A stretch of 64,000 bases of DNA. It comes from Virgibacillus indicus (GTDB lineage Bacteria; Bacillota; Bacilli; Bacillales; Amphibacillaceae). The notes below the pieces were generated by a model, which saw only the letters and a list, made by a program, of their open reading frames with translations, made no database searches and was not told where the DNA came from. Made by a program: the position numbers and the translations under genes. Positions within the stretch are counted from its first letter, which is position 1. Each line of letters opens with the position of its first letter. Location of the stretch: assembly GCF_002266285.1 (NCBI RefSeq), contig NZ_NPMS01000001.1, forward strand, positions 62,001-126,000, given 5' to 3'. Below are positions 42,189 through 51,833 of this stretch, piece by piece.

Positions 42189-43382
42189 ATGAAGTTATTC
42201 CACACAGCGGATTGGCACCTGGGAAAACTGGTTCAGGGTGTATACATGACTGAGGATCAGCGCTATGTGCTCGAACAATTTGTACAGGCAATTGAACAGG
42301 AGAAACCGGATGCTGTCATTATTGCAGGGGATTTGTATGATCGTGCGGTTCCACCTACGGATGCAGTCCATTTATTGGATGAGGTCATGGAGACAATTGT
42401 CATGAAACTGAAAACGCCGGTGCTTGCGGTAGCTGGGAACCACGACAGCCCAAGCCGTTTAAATTTTGGAAGCAGAATCATGAAGAAAAATGGCTTTCAT
42501 ATTGTTGGGAATCTTACCAAAGACCTGGAACCTGTTGTGTTGCATGATGAGCATGGCGAAGTGCATTTTCATCTGATTCCATATTGTGACCCGAGTATTG
42601 TTCGGACTGTATTTGAAGATGATGTGGTTCGTACACATAATGATGCTGCAAGAAAGATTGTGGAGGAAATAAGAAGCAAAATGGATCCGAACAGCAGGCA
42701 TGTATTTGTAGGACATGCTTTTGTGACGCCATTTGGTGAGGAAGAGGAGAATACGAGTGATTCGGAACGGCCGCTTTCCATTGGCGGTGCAGAATATGTC
42801 GATGCCCATCATTTTTCGCCATTTCATTACACAGCACTTGGCCATCTGCATCAGGCACATCATGTACTGGATGAAACGATTCGTTACTCTGGATCTATTT
42901 TAAAATATTCCATCTCAGAGGAAAATCATAAAAAGGGCTATCATATTGTGGAAATGGATGCTGCTGGTGAGGTTTCGCTTGAAAAAAAGCTGCTTGCCCC
43001 AAGAAGAGATATTCGAACAGTTGAAACGACACTGGAGGATTTATTAAACCAGCCAATCAATGAGGATTATGTTTTTGTTCGTTTATTGGATGAGGCACCA
43101 GTACTTTCACCGATGGAAAAAGTTCGCTCCGTTTATCCAAATGCCATGCATGTTGAGCGTAAAAACCACTCACTTTCTCCGATGTCCAATGAAAGCGGAA
43201 AAACAGTCAATCGCAGTAAAATGAGTGACCTGGAGCTTTTTAAAGCTTTCTATAAAGAAGTAAAAGGGGAAGAAGTGACGGAGGAAACGGAAGGAATCTT
43301 TAAAGAAGTTCTGGATGAGCTTTTAAAAGAAGAGAATGAGACCGGAAAGATAAGCCGGAAGCGGGAATATATCCGGAATTAA
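42189..43382 (+). CDS. sbcD: Exonuclease SbcCD, nuclease subunit SbcD
   Basis: 397 residues (typical). Mre11-type metallophosphoesterase: FHTADWHLGK (motif I), IIAGDLYDRAVPP (II), VAGNHDSP (III), FVGHAFVTPFG and YTALGHLHQAH (IV/V). All metal-binding His/Asp/Asn positions are present. It cuts hairpins and protein-blocked DNA ends with SbcC. GGGAG is before the ATG. 29 bases before sbcC, so an operon. This pair is relevant to palindrome processing, and hence to the large hairpin-forming arrays nearby. Confidence 0.95.
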   Translation: MKLFHTADWHLGKLVQGVYMTEDQRYVLEQFVQAIEQEKPDAVIIAGDLYDRAVPPTDAVHLLDEVMETIVMKLKTPVLAVAGNHDSPSRLNFGSRIMKKNGFHIVGNLTKDLEPVVLHDEHGEVHFHLIPYCDPSIVRTVFEDDVVRTHNDAARKIVEEIRSKMDPNSRHVFVGHAFVTPFGEEEENTSDSERPLSIGGAEYVDAHHFSPFHYTALGHLHQAHHVLDETIRYSGSILKYSISEENHKKGYHIVEMDAAGEVSLEKKLLAPRRDIRTVETTLEDLLNQPINEDYVFVRLLDEAPVLSPMEKVRSVYPNAMHVERKNHSLSPMSNESGKTVNRSKMSDLELFKAFYKEVKGEEVTEETEGIFKEVLDELLKEENETGKISRKREYIRN

Positions 43383-43411
43383 ACATTTCAGGGAGAAAGG
43401 AGCGAAAAAAC

Positions 43412-46400
43412 GTGAAACCTTTAAAATTAACAATGACCGCATTTGGCCCCTATAAAAATACGGAAACAGTTGATTTCTCAGAGCTTGAAGCGAGCAATCT
43501 GTTTGTTATTTCCGGAAACACCGGTGCCGGTAAAACGACGATTTTTGATGGAATTTGTTTTGCATTATATGGTAGTGCCAGTGGTTCAGACCGGGAAGAC
43601 AACCGGATGCTTCGCAGTCACTTTGCTGAGGATGATATTCATACATCTGTTGAGCTGGAATTTGAATTGCATGGCCGCATCTACCGGATTCTGCGTCAAT
43701 TGGGGCATGTGAAGAAGGGGAATAAATCAAAGACCGGTGAACGATATGAGTTTTATGAAAAAGCAGATGGACGGGAAGTCCCTTGTGTGGACAGGCAAAT
43801 GGTTTCGGAAATTAACAGTAAGGTGGAAGCGATTATCGGATTGACACAGGATCAGTTCAAACAGATTGTTATGCTGCCACAGGGAGAATTTCGCAAACTA
43901 TTAACTTCTGAAACGGAAAATAAAGAGGCGATCCTGCGAAGACTTTTTAAAACAGAGAGTTATAAACAGATGAGTGAGCTGCTGAAAAATAAGAAAAGTG
44001 CCGTTGAGCAAGATTTTAACCAGGTGAAGCATGTGAGGGATAATTATATTCAGCATATTGGACAAGGCCTGCCACAGCGAGAGGATTCCCAGTTGTTCCA
44101 GGTGCTTTCAGCGGAGCATTATAACACAGGGCAAGTCATTTCTGGACTGGAAGAAGAAATTCAATTTTACCTGAATCAAATGGAATTAGACCGTAAAACG
44201 TATGAGAAAGCATACAATCAGCATTCCAAAAAACAATCAGAATTCCACCAGGCAAAGGCATTGAATGAGCGTTTTGAGGAATTGGAAAATAAAGAAAACA
44301 GGTTAAAGGATCTGCAAAATCAAACCTCTGTTTATACTGAAAAGGAAAGAAAGCTGCAGGCAGCAGAGCGTGCGGGCAGAATTGAATTTTATGAGAAACA
44401 GGCAAAGAATTGGCGAAATGAAGAAGATGTGAAATCAAAACAGGTGGAGGAAACGTCGCGCATAAAGAAAACCTCCGATGAACGGCTGTTGAACACAGAA
44501 AAAAACTATCAGGAAGAAGAAAAGAAAAGGGATCTGCGTGAAGAAACCTCGAAAAAGCTTGATCGGCTGCAGGAGCACCTGCCGGTTGTAAAAGATATTG
44601 ATGAACGAAAAAAACAACTGGAAGAGCTTATGAGGAAAGGTAAAAAAACCGCCGGAGATTTGGAAAAAATGAAGTCGGATATAAGTCAAAAAAATAAAAC
44701 GTCTGATGAGAATGATGAGAAGATCAAACATTTTGATGAGAAGGTCAGCCAGCTGCCGGATAAAAAAATGCGTCTGCAAGAAATGGGAAATCAAGTGAAT
44801 CTATTGAATTCTTACATAGATTTGAAGAAAAAGCAGGTGGTTCTGGAAAGAAATGTCCTTAAACGAGAGCAAGATTATGACAAGCTGAACAACGAATATC
44901 GACAAATGGAAAAAGCATGGTTGAACAATCAGGCCATCGTTTTAGCTAATCATTTGCATGATGGGGAAGCTTGTCCCGTATGCGGCAGTCTGGAGCATCC
45001 TAATAAAGCAGCTGCAGGAGATGATGGGCTTACAAAAGAGCAGCTTGAGGCAAGTAAGAAAAAGCAGGAAGAGAAATACCAACTCCTCAGCGATGCAAAA
45101 ATAGAGTTGAAAGCAAACCGTAATTCCATTGAGGATAAAGAGAAAGAGATTGTGAATCTTCAGATCCCATTAGAGGATGTGGAAGCATTCAATGATAATC
45201 TGATAAAAGCAGGCGGCGAGCTGAAGCAGGAAGTAATTCAGCTGAAAAAAATGCAGGAAGAGCTTGGCAAGCTAAAGGATTTTCAAGCTCAGCTGACCAA
45301 AGACATCAAGCAGCTGGAACCTAAGAAAGAGCAGCTTGAAAACACGTATCATGAACAAATAAATACCTATCAAACCTCTCAGGCAGTTTATCAGGAAAGA
45401 TTGAAAAACATCCCAGAAGAGGCGAGGGTGCTGGCTGAATTAGAGAGACAGATCAGTGAAACAAAAGAACAGAAAGTAAAGCTGGAAAAAGCATGGGAAG
45501 AAGTTCAGAAAATGCTGCAAAAAGCAAAAGAGGAACAAACCAAAGCAGCCTCGGATGAAGTCCACGCAAATAAACAGCTGCTGGAAACGAAAGAGAAGCG
45601 TGAATCTGCAGAAAATGAGTTTAAAGAGGGCTTAAAGAAAGCAGAATTTGAATCAGAGGAAGCTTATCAGCATGCAAAAATGCCTGAATCAGACCAGCAG
45701 AAGGGCAAGGAAGAAATTTTGCATTTTAATCAGCAGCTTTCAGCGCTGAACCAGCAAGTGATTGAATTAAAGGAAACATTGAAAGAGAAGACGCGCGTTG
45801 ATTTAGATAATCAGCAGCAGGAATTAGATAATTTAAAAAAGGCCTATGAGCTTGCATTAAATAAATTGAATCTTTCTAAAGAAAATCATGCAGAAGCTAT
45901 CAAGTTAAAAGAAAATATCATCCATGCAAATGAGCAAGCAGCTGAACATGAAAAGCAGCTTTCCATGATAACAGACTTGTATGATGTGATCAGAGGAAAT
46001 AACAGCCAAAAAATTTCCTTTGAGCGATACCTGCAAATTGAATATCTGGAACAAATCATTGAGGCGGCAAACGGACGACTCAGACGTTTATCCAATGGAC
46101 AATTTTATCTGATCCGAAGTGAGCGCCAGGAATCCCGTGGCAAACAGAGCGGCCTATCACTTGATGTATACGATGCTTATACTGGACAGACACGTGATGT
46201 GAAAACATTATCCGGCGGAGAGAAGTTTAATGCCTCGTTGTCCCTTGCGCTCGGGATGTCTGACGTCATTCAAAGCTTCCAGGGCAATATAGCAATAGAC
46301 ACGATGTTTATTGATGAGGGCTTTGGTTCACTGGATGAAGAAGCGTTAACGAAATCCATTGATACGCTCATTGAATTGCAGCAATCCGGCCGCATGATTG

Positions 46401-46504
46401 GAGTCATCTCGCACGTACAGGAATTGAAAGCAATGTTCCCGGCAATTCTTGAGGTGAAGAAAACAAAGGAAGGCTTCAGCAGGACGAACTTTATGGTTAA
46501 GTAA
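43412..46504 (+). CDS. sbcC: Exonuclease SbcCD, ATPase subunit SbcC
   Basis: 1030 residues. Rad50-like SMC-type ATPase: Walker A GNTGAGKTTIF near residue 35, Q-loop, long coiled-coil arms, a zinc hook ACPVCGS near residue 520, the signature LSGGEKFNASLSLALGMSDV and Walker B MFIDEGFGSLDEEAL at the C-terminus. GTG start with GAAAGGAG upstream. Complete, no lesions. It works with SbcD as an ATP-gated end-processing nuclease. Downstream lies a 52-bp tandem repeat array. Confidence 0.95.
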   Translation: MKPLKLTMTAFGPYKNTETVDFSELEASNLFVISGNTGAGKTTIFDGICFALYGSASGSDREDNRMLRSHFAEDDIHTSVELEFELHGRIYRILRQLGHVKKGNKSKTGERYEFYEKADGREVPCVDRQMVSEINSKVEAIIGLTQDQFKQIVMLPQGEFRKLLTSETENKEAILRRLFKTESYKQMSELLKNKKSAVEQDFNQVKHVRDNYIQHIGQGLPQREDSQLFQVLSAEHYNTGQVISGLEEEIQFYLNQMELDRKTYEKAYNQHSKKQSEFHQAKALNERFEELENKENRLKDLQNQTSVYTEKERKLQAAERAGRIEFYEKQAKNWRNEEDVKSKQVEETSRIKKTSDERLLNTEKNYQEEEKKRDLREETSKKLDRLQEHLPVVKDIDERKKQLEELMRKGKKTAGDLEKMKSDISQKNKTSDENDEKIKHFDEKVSQLPDKKMRLQEMGNQVNLLNSYIDLKKKQVVLERNVLKREQDYDKLNNEYRQMEKAWLNNQAIVLANHLHDGEACPVCGSLEHPNKAAAGDDGLTKEQLEASKKKQEEKYQLLSDAKIELKANRNSIEDKEKEIVNLQIPLEDVEAFNDNLIKAGGELKQEVIQLKKMQEELGKLKDFQAQLTKDIKQLEPKKEQLENTYHEQINTYQTSQAVYQERLKNIPEEARVLAELERQISETKEQKVKLEKAWEEVQKMLQKAKEEQTKAASDEVHANKQLLETKEKRESAENEFKEGLKKAEFESEEAYQHAKMPESDQQKGKEEILHFNQQLSALNQQVIELKETLKEKTRVDLDNQQQELDNLKKAYELALNKLNLSKENHAEAIKLKENIIHANEQAAEHEKQLSMITDLYDVIRGNNSQKISFERYLQIEYLEQIIEAANGRLRRLSNGQFYLIRSERQESRGKQSGLSLDVYDAYTGQTRDVKTLSGGEKFNASLSLALGMSDVIQSFQGNIAIDTMFIDEGFGSLDEEALTKSIDTLIELQQSGRMIGVISHVQELKAMFPAILEVKKTKEGFSRTNFMVK

Positions 46505-46688
46505 CAAGTAAACCGGTCTTTTCTGATGAAATGGCCGATTTACTTTTGGCTCTTTGTGTATGGATTATCTGGATTGGTAGTTGATGGGAACTGCGAAGTA
46601 AAATTAACGATGATAATTCCATCGGCCGCTCAGGAAATATAACCATACTTCCATTATCATATCAGCCATACACCGAAATATCCTCAAT

Positions 46689-47052
46689 GTGACCGGTGGC
46701 TACTTATTTCAGTTTGTTTGGGCATATAGATGCGGCCTATGTGACCGTTAGCTACTTATTTCAGATTGTTTTGGCTTAGAGAGGGAGCCTATGTGACCGT
46801 TAACTATTTATCTCAGTTTGTTTGGGCATATAGATGCGGGCTATGTGTCCGTTAGCTACTTGTTTCAGTTTGTTTGGGCATATAGATGCGGGCTATGTGC
46901 CCGTTAGCTACTTATTTCAGTTTGTTTGGGCATAGAGATGGAGCCTATGTGACCGTTAGCTACTTGTTTCAGTTTGTTTGGGCATAGAGATGAAGCCTAT
47001 GTGCCCGTTAGCTACTTGTGTCATGCTATTTGGGCTTAGAGAAGTACCCAAT
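46689..47052 (+). repeat. Seven tandem 52-bp repeats
   Basis: Units start at 46689, 46741, 46793, 46845, 46897, 46949 and 47001, all exactly 52 bases without indels. Units begin GTGACCGTTAGCTACTTATT or a close variant. They differ by scattered substitutions, and the last unit is most diverged. 52 is not a multiple of three and stops occur, so it is non-coding. It fills most of the 706-base gap between convergent sbcC and a coiled-coil gene. The rest of that gap (46505-46688, 47053-47210) shows no gene. Confidence 0.9.
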
Positions 47053-47210
47053 TCCTGATAATCCGTTCAACCAGCGAAACATCCGTCCGAAGTTGAAATC
47101 TACAGAGCAGTTATGTCGCATTTTATAGTTACTGCTCACTTCATTCACTAGTCCTCATCAAATAAGGATTCTGCTACGTACATCTTTTACCGAAATGACT
47201 AAACAAGGCC

Positions 47211-47519
47211 CTATCGATAAAAGATGCCGACAATGCCGGTGATTGCTGCGATTGTACTTAGACCTGTACCCACAATCCATTTCAATAATTTCACCTGATT
47301 TTCCTGAACGAGGGTACGCATTCTTTCTTCATATCTGTCGAGCTCAGATTTTGTAATGAGCTGCTTATCCATAATCAATTTTTCAAACGAAACACGCATT
47401 TTATTTTCAGCTGATTTTTCCTGAATGCTTTCCTCGAATTCTTGTATTCTTTCTTTCAGCTCATGTATTTCCAATTCTGTATCCTTTTGTCTTGACTCAA
47501 TCTCTTTGATGACAACCAC
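47211..47519 (-). CDS. Coiled-coil protein with C-terminal membrane helix
   Basis: 102 residues. Residues 5-75 form an almost continuous charged helix (KEIESRQKDTELEIHELKERIQEF...RYEERMRTLVQENQ), then LLKWIVGTGLSTIAAITGIVGIFYR as a tail anchor. The layout resembles XhlA-type holin-associated proteins of prophages, but similarity is only structural. The start is unclear: the GTG used lies inside the GGGGGTGG ribosome-like site, so a rare start a few codons on is possible. Convergent with sbcC. Confidence 0.6.
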   Translation of the reverse strand: MVVIKEIESRQKDTELEIHELKERIQEFEESIQEKSAENKMRVSFEKLIMDKQLITKSELDRYEERMRTLVQENQVKLLKWIVGTGLSTIAAITGIVGIFYR

Positions 47520-47853
47520 CCCCTTTGATTTGTGAAGCAGAATCCTTAGTACAGTTTATGCATCATGTACGGTAAAGTGGAAAGGCTAAAGTTATATCCT
47601 GGCTAGATTGTATTGTGGGAGTTTTGTAACGTTTTATGGCATTATTGGAAAAACAGGGGTATAACGAATAATAAGAAAGAAAGTATTTTAGCGTTCTAAT
47701 ATATTGCATATTATATAATTGTTTTTCATACGGCTTTATATTATTATTGTACTATTGGTGTAAAATAGAGACAATTATATTGTGCAGTACTTCACGTGCT
47801 GCCTTCAAAACAGTTGCATCATGTAAAACTTTAGGCTAGTGAGGAGAAATCAC
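47520..47853. other. 334-base gap upstream of mvaS, promoter region
   Basis: Strongly AT-rich with several TATAAT-like words, but no single -35/-10 pair stands out and no open frame has a ribosome site. It separates divergent mvaS and the coiled-coil gene. Confidence 0.5.
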
Positions 47854-49026
47854 ATGAAAATAGGTATCGACAAAATAGGATTTTTTGCACCTCATTTATA
47901 TTTGGATATGAATAAATTAGCGGTGGAGAGAAATGTGGAGCCGGAGAAATTTACTATCGGTATTGGGCAGGAAAAAATGGCGGTTGCCCCGATTACACAG
48001 GATCCAGTTACACTGGCAGCAAATGCAGCATTGGAAATATTGAGTGAAGAAGATAAGCAGCAGATTGATTTTGTTATTTTTGGAACAGAATCTGGAATTG
48101 ATAATTCTAAATCTGCGGGAGTTTATGTACATAATCTGCTTGGCATCAATCCATATGCGCGGACAGTTGAAGTGAAGCAGGCATGTTATGGTGCTACTGC
48201 CGGTATTCAAATGGCAAAAGGACATATTGCACTGAACCCGGAAAGCAAAGTACTGGTGCTCGGCTCTGATATTGCGAGATATGGATTGAAAACTGGGGGA
48301 GAGTCCACACAGGGAGCAGGCGCTGTTGCCATGCTGATCAGTGCCAATCCTAAAATTATGGCGCTCGAGGAACATAGCACGTTCATGACGAATGATATTA
48401 TGGATTTCTGGCGTCCGGTGTACTCTGATAAAGCCTTTGTTGACGGCAAATTCTCCAACGAACAGTATATCCTTTTTTTCTCAAAAGTCTGGGAGCAGTA
48501 TAAAGAGAAATCAGGATTGGGATTGGAAGACTTTGAAGCTATCTGCTGTCACCTTCCATATACGAAGATGGGAAAAAAAGCCTTGCAGACAATTTGGGAT
48601 GAGCGTACGGAGGAAGATAAGGAACGAATCTCAGAAAATTATAAGATCAGTACAACCTATAATAGAAACGTTGGCAATATTTATACGGGGTCACTGTATT
48701 TAAGTATGCTGTCACTACTTGAGCTGAAGGAGGATCTGAAACCAGGTTCAAGAATTGGATTATACAGTTATGGTTCCGGAGCGGTAGGAGAATTCTTTAC
48801 AGGAATTTTGGAAGAAGATTACCGCAAATCTCTGCAGGTGGACCAGCATAGGAAGTTATTTTCAACCAGGCAGGAAGTAACCGTAGCTGAATACGAAGAA
48901 ATTTTTGAGGATACATTGCCTGTTGATGGCTCAGCAATGGAACTTGATATAGAAAAGGATCCTGCAGCAATCTGTGTGGCAGGAATAGCTGATAATAAGC
49001 GGCAGTATGTGAATAAACTTAGATAA
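47854..49026 (+). CDS. mvaS: Hydroxymethylglutaryl-CoA synthase
   Basis: 390 residues, the usual bacterial length. It condenses acetyl-CoA with acetoacetyl-CoA, feeding isoprenoid synthesis through mevalonate. Catalytic Cys111 in EVKQACYGATAG and Glu79 in FGTESGIDNSKSAG match the S. aureus enzyme; HLPYTKMGKKAL carries the catalytic His. GAGGAG lies before ATG 47854. No other mevalonate gene is in the window, so the pathway is scattered or incomplete. A terminator follows. Confidence 0.93.
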   Translation: MKIGIDKIGFFAPHLYLDMNKLAVERNVEPEKFTIGIGQEKMAVAPITQDPVTLAANAALEILSEEDKQQIDFVIFGTESGIDNSKSAGVYVHNLLGINPYARTVEVKQACYGATAGIQMAKGHIALNPESKVLVLGSDIARYGLKTGGESTQGAGAVAMLISANPKIMALEEHSTFMTNDIMDFWRPVYSDKAFVDGKFSNEQYILFFSKVWEQYKEKSGLGLEDFEAICCHLPYTKMGKKALQTIWDERTEEDKERISENYKISTTYNRNVGNIYTGSLYLSMLSLLELKEDLKPGSRIGLYSYGSGAVGEFFTGILEEDYRKSLQVDQHRKLFSTRQEVTVAEYEEIFEDTLPVDGSAMELDIEKDPAAICVAGIADNKRQYVNKLR

Positions 49027-49033
49027 CTATTAG

Positions 49034-49069
49034 AACTTCGGAGGTTTTCTTTCTTCCGGAGTTTTTTTA
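49034..49069 (+). terminator. Terminator after mvaS
   Basis: Stem AACTTCGGA/TCCGGAGTT (one G-U pair), followed by TTTTTT. Confidence 0.8.
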
Positions 49070-49307
49070 TGAAAAAAAACATCATTCTCGGGACTGAAAT
49101 CCATAAAAATAAAGCATTCCGTAGAAGGCTCTATTATATTCTATGCAGCAACTGGTACAAGTAGAACTAATAAATTATAATTTATTTAATATTTAATATT
49201 GTCCCACTATTTTGTAATCTATGTCACTCTCTTTTAAACATGCTGTAACCACAGGGAGGCAGTTTACATGTTACGATTATTTTGATAATTAAAAGGGGGA
49301 CTACATA

Positions 49308-50141
49308 ATGAAAAAATTAGCAGGTTTATTTGTAGGTTTAATTATTTTTGGTTTTTCTGTCATTACCGTTTCCGCAGATTCTTATGAGGTTAATAAAGGT
49401 GACACCCTTTGGGATATAGCGATTGAAAATAATACTACGGTTGAAGATATCATGGAATTAAATGAATTGAAATCTACAGTAATTCATCCAAAACAGGAAT
49501 TGGAAATAAATGAAAATGAAATAGAGTATTACATAGTAGAAAAAGGAGATACATTAAGCGAAATCAGCAAGACATATGATGATAATGTAACGGTTGCGAA
49601 ATTGAAAGAATGGAATGATCTCACCTCAGATTTAATTATAACTGGTCAGCAGCTTATTGTTAATGGGAAAGATGCAGGTAAAGTTGTTATACAAGAGAAG
49701 CCTGTCAAAGAAGAAAGTCAAAAGAAAGCACAAACTGCAAGCTCAGAGTCTGAGTCTAACGAAACAGACGGCAATCTTGAAACGAAACCAAGCAAGAAAG
49801 ATATAAAACCGGAAAAGAAAGAGGAGGCAAGTGAACAGTCAGAGCCTGAGGGCAGAACGTTTTCGGTTGAAGCAACAGCATACACAGCCTATTGCGCAGG
49901 ATGCTCAGGGATCACTGCAACTGGTGTTAATTTGAAAGCAAATCCACATGCAAAAGTTATAAGCGTTGATCCAAATGTAATTCCACTTGGCACAGAAGTG
50001 TATGTGGAGGGCTATGGCTATGCCGTTGCAGCTGATACAGGCGGGGCAATTAATGGAAATCGAATCGATGTGCATCTGCCAACTAAAAGTGAAGCATATA
50101 GCTGGGGGAGGAGGACAGTAACGGTTACTATACTGGAATGA
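49308..50141 (+). CDS. LysM-3D secreted cell-wall protein (YocH-like)
   Basis: 277 residues. Signal peptide MKKLAGLFVGLIIFGFSVITVSA, two LysM domains (about 25-68 and 72-117; YEVNKGDTLWDIA and YIVEKGDTLSEIS), a Lys/Glu/Ser-rich linker (about 120-185), and a C-terminal 3D domain (VEATAYTAYCAGCSGITATG...VISVDPNVIPLGTEVYVEGYG...AADTGGAINGNRIDVHLP) with the three conserved aspartates. Predicted muramidase-like or stationary-phase lytic enzyme acting on peptidoglycan. GGGGGAC is before the ATG. A good hairpin follows. Confidence 0.9.
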   Translation: MKKLAGLFVGLIIFGFSVITVSADSYEVNKGDTLWDIAIENNTTVEDIMELNELKSTVIHPKQELEINENEIEYYIVEKGDTLSEISKTYDDNVTVAKLKEWNDLTSDLIITGQQLIVNGKDAGKVVIQEKPVKEESQKKAQTASSESESNETDGNLETKPSKKDIKPEKKEEASEQSEPEGRTFSVEATAYTAYCAGCSGITATGVNLKANPHAKVISVDPNVIPLGTEVYVEGYGYAVAADTGGAINGNRIDVHLPTKSEAYSWGRRTVTVTILE

Positions 50142-50250
50142 AATGGTTAGTTATTTATCCAAGTAGTTCAGAAAACGTGGAGAAAATCCTAAATCACAGG
50201 ATAAATAGCATATGAATTAGCCATCCAATTTACGATACAAATAGCACACA

Positions 50251-50287
50251 AAAAAGCTTGAGGGAATTTTTCAACCTCAAGCTTTTT
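50251..50287. terminator. Bidirectional terminator after LysM-3D gene
   Basis: Stem AAAAAGCTTGAGG/CCTCAAGCTTTTT with an 11-base loop. A-run and T-run on the two sides allow action in both directions between convergent genes. Confidence 0.9.
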
Positions 50288-50346
50288 GACATTAATGCAG
50301 TTTGTTGGTTCTTTAATTAAAGAACCGGATTCTGGAACTATACTTT

Positions 50347-50778
50347 TTATTTATTGATGCTTGTAACTCCAAAAGTTATACCTTTTTCCAGACAGTCACT
50401 TTCTAAATTCGAAGCATCAACTCCACCACCACCTTCTACAGTATCTCCATCAAGGACGGTTCCATGGTCTGGAATTTTAACACCATGCAGATTATTTTCT
50501 GTATATGCAGTAGTACCCTTTGGCCAAATGGGTACCTTCATTTTATTTAAATCATCTTTGATGGTGCTCTTAATATACAAGCATTTCGTTTCATTATCGT
50601 ATTCAAGAACACCTTTAAGTTCTTCATCCATACCGCCTTCTATATCGTGAGTCAAAACAACTGGATCTCCATCGGAAATTTTAAATTTCTCATTCCCCTC
50701 ATCCCCACTACACCCATTTATAACAATTAAATAAATAATTATAACCACACTACCAATTAGCCGACTCACTTTATGCAC
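50347..50778 (-). CDS. Putative lipoprotein of unknown function
   Basis: 143 residues. Signal MHKVSRLIGSVVIIIYLIVINGC with lipobox-like INGC, then a short acidic tether. The mature part is beta-rich (VLTHDIEGGMDEELKGVLEYDNETKCLYIKS...GTTAYTENNLHGVKIPDHGTVLDGDTVEGGGG). The family is not recognised; residues around KMKVPIWPKGTTAY resemble small lipoproteins next to membrane genes in other Bacilli. Ends at the bidirectional terminator. Confidence 0.7.
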   Translation of the reverse strand: MHKVSRLIGSVVIIIYLIVINGCSGDEGNEKFKISDGDPVVLTHDIEGGMDEELKGVLEYDNETKCLYIKSTIKDDLNKMKVPIWPKGTTAYTENNLHGVKIPDHGTVLDGDTVEGGGGVDASNLESDCLEKGITFGVTSINK

Positions 50779-50916
50779 CCCATTTCAGTATAGGTTATTT
50801 ATTCCGTAAAACGGCCCGATTGTGGAACACAAGTTAAACATCGGTCTTCCACTAAACTGCTAGTTACCTCAATATCGCTTCTTTTGTTAATGGGCGGTTA
50901 GTTGAAGAAACATTCG

Positions 50917-51429
50917 TTATTTGTTGGAATAAACATTTACGTCTTGTTCGCCTAATACAATCTCTTTATCTAACTCCATTCCTATTTTTCTTGCTACTTT
51001 TTGAGAAGACAAATTATTAGGTTGAATCAATGCAATAAATCTTTGTTTATCAAGATGTTTATTTCCGTATTTCAATAGTGCCTTAGCTGCTTCTGTTGCA
51101 TATCCTTTTCCCCAATATTTACGGGATATCCAATAACCTATTTCTATTTCCTTATTACCATCAATTGTTTGTGGAACTAAACCCGCGTGTCCAATTAGAG
51201 TGTTATCTTCTTTATTAACTAAAACCATTAATCCCATAGCTTCACCAAATTCATATGTACTATATATCCAATTCAAAAAGTTCTTCCCACCGTTTTTATC
51301 CCTCGTCTTTCCATCTCCAATAAATCTCACTACTTCAGGGTCCGACAATAATGACATAAGAAATTCAAAATCATTATCATTATATGGGCGAAATAACAGT
51401 CTTTCGGAGGTAATTGACAATCTCAACAT
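50917..51429 (-). CDS. GNAT acetyltransferase, RimJ/RimL-like
   Basis: 170 residues beginning MLRLSITSERLLFRPYNDNDFEFLMSLLSDPEVVRFIGDGKTRD. Acetyl-CoA motif YWISRKYWGKGYATEAAKALLKYG and C-terminal NLSSQKVARKIGMEL are typical of Acetyltransf_3 (RimJ/L-like) enzymes that modify ribosomal or toxin targets; substrate unknown. GGGAAGGGATG precedes the ATG. Single gene. Confidence 0.88.
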   Translation of the reverse strand: MLRLSITSERLLFRPYNDNDFEFLMSLLSDPEVVRFIGDGKTRDKNGGKNFLNWIYSTYEFGEAMGLMVLVNKEDNTLIGHAGLVPQTIDGNKEIEIGYWISRKYWGKGYATEAAKALLKYGNKHLDKQRFIALIQPNNLSSQKVARKIGMELDKEIVLGEQDVNVYSNK

Positions 51430-51833
51430 CCCTTCCCTTTTTAAAAATCCTCTTAAACAATCAGCATTAGTTGGAGAACATAATATTCAAAATCTTTTAT
51501 TATATTTTAACATAAAATGATATCACTCTTGAATTTTTAATTTGGTCAGAATTGACATACCAATTAACAACTAAAATAGCATCCCTATCCTCACACTAAC
51601 AATATCCATTGTCAATACGCTGTTAAGGGTGCTAATTGCTATACTTCCTCTATTATATTTCCTTTAAAAACATTGAAATATCAACAAAAATAGGAGTGCT
51701 ATTAACTATGTTAATGGATGTACTATTTGTGCGTTAAACGGTATGTCGTTTTACCGAAAAACAATGACAGCGATTGCAGAAATAGTCGACTTTGCTATAA
51801 ACTGTTTATATAGAGAGCAAGGAGGATGAATAA
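51430..51833. other. 404-base intergenic region upstream of ytnP-like gene
   Basis: Lies between divergent genes. AT-rich with promoter-like words near 51790 (TTGCTATAAACTGTTTATATAG region) but no open frame with a ribosome site and no strong hairpin. Presumably holds both promoters. Confidence 0.5.

Noticed and set aside
42459..42863. 134-codon antisense open frame within sbcD
   Set aside because: Mirror of a strongly coding gene; no ribosome site and no protein pattern.
46689..47052. Possible CRISPR array
   Set aside because: Units are 52 bp throughout with no unique spacers between conserved repeats, and no cas gene is near.
47211..47519. Prophage holin-associated XhlA gene
   Set aside because: Only the coiled-coil plus tail-anchor layout agrees; no holin or lysin gene is next to it.
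49190..49307. WalR-type direct repeat upstream of the LysM-3D gene
   Set aside because: TGTAAT-like words are present but not at the spacing expected for WalR.
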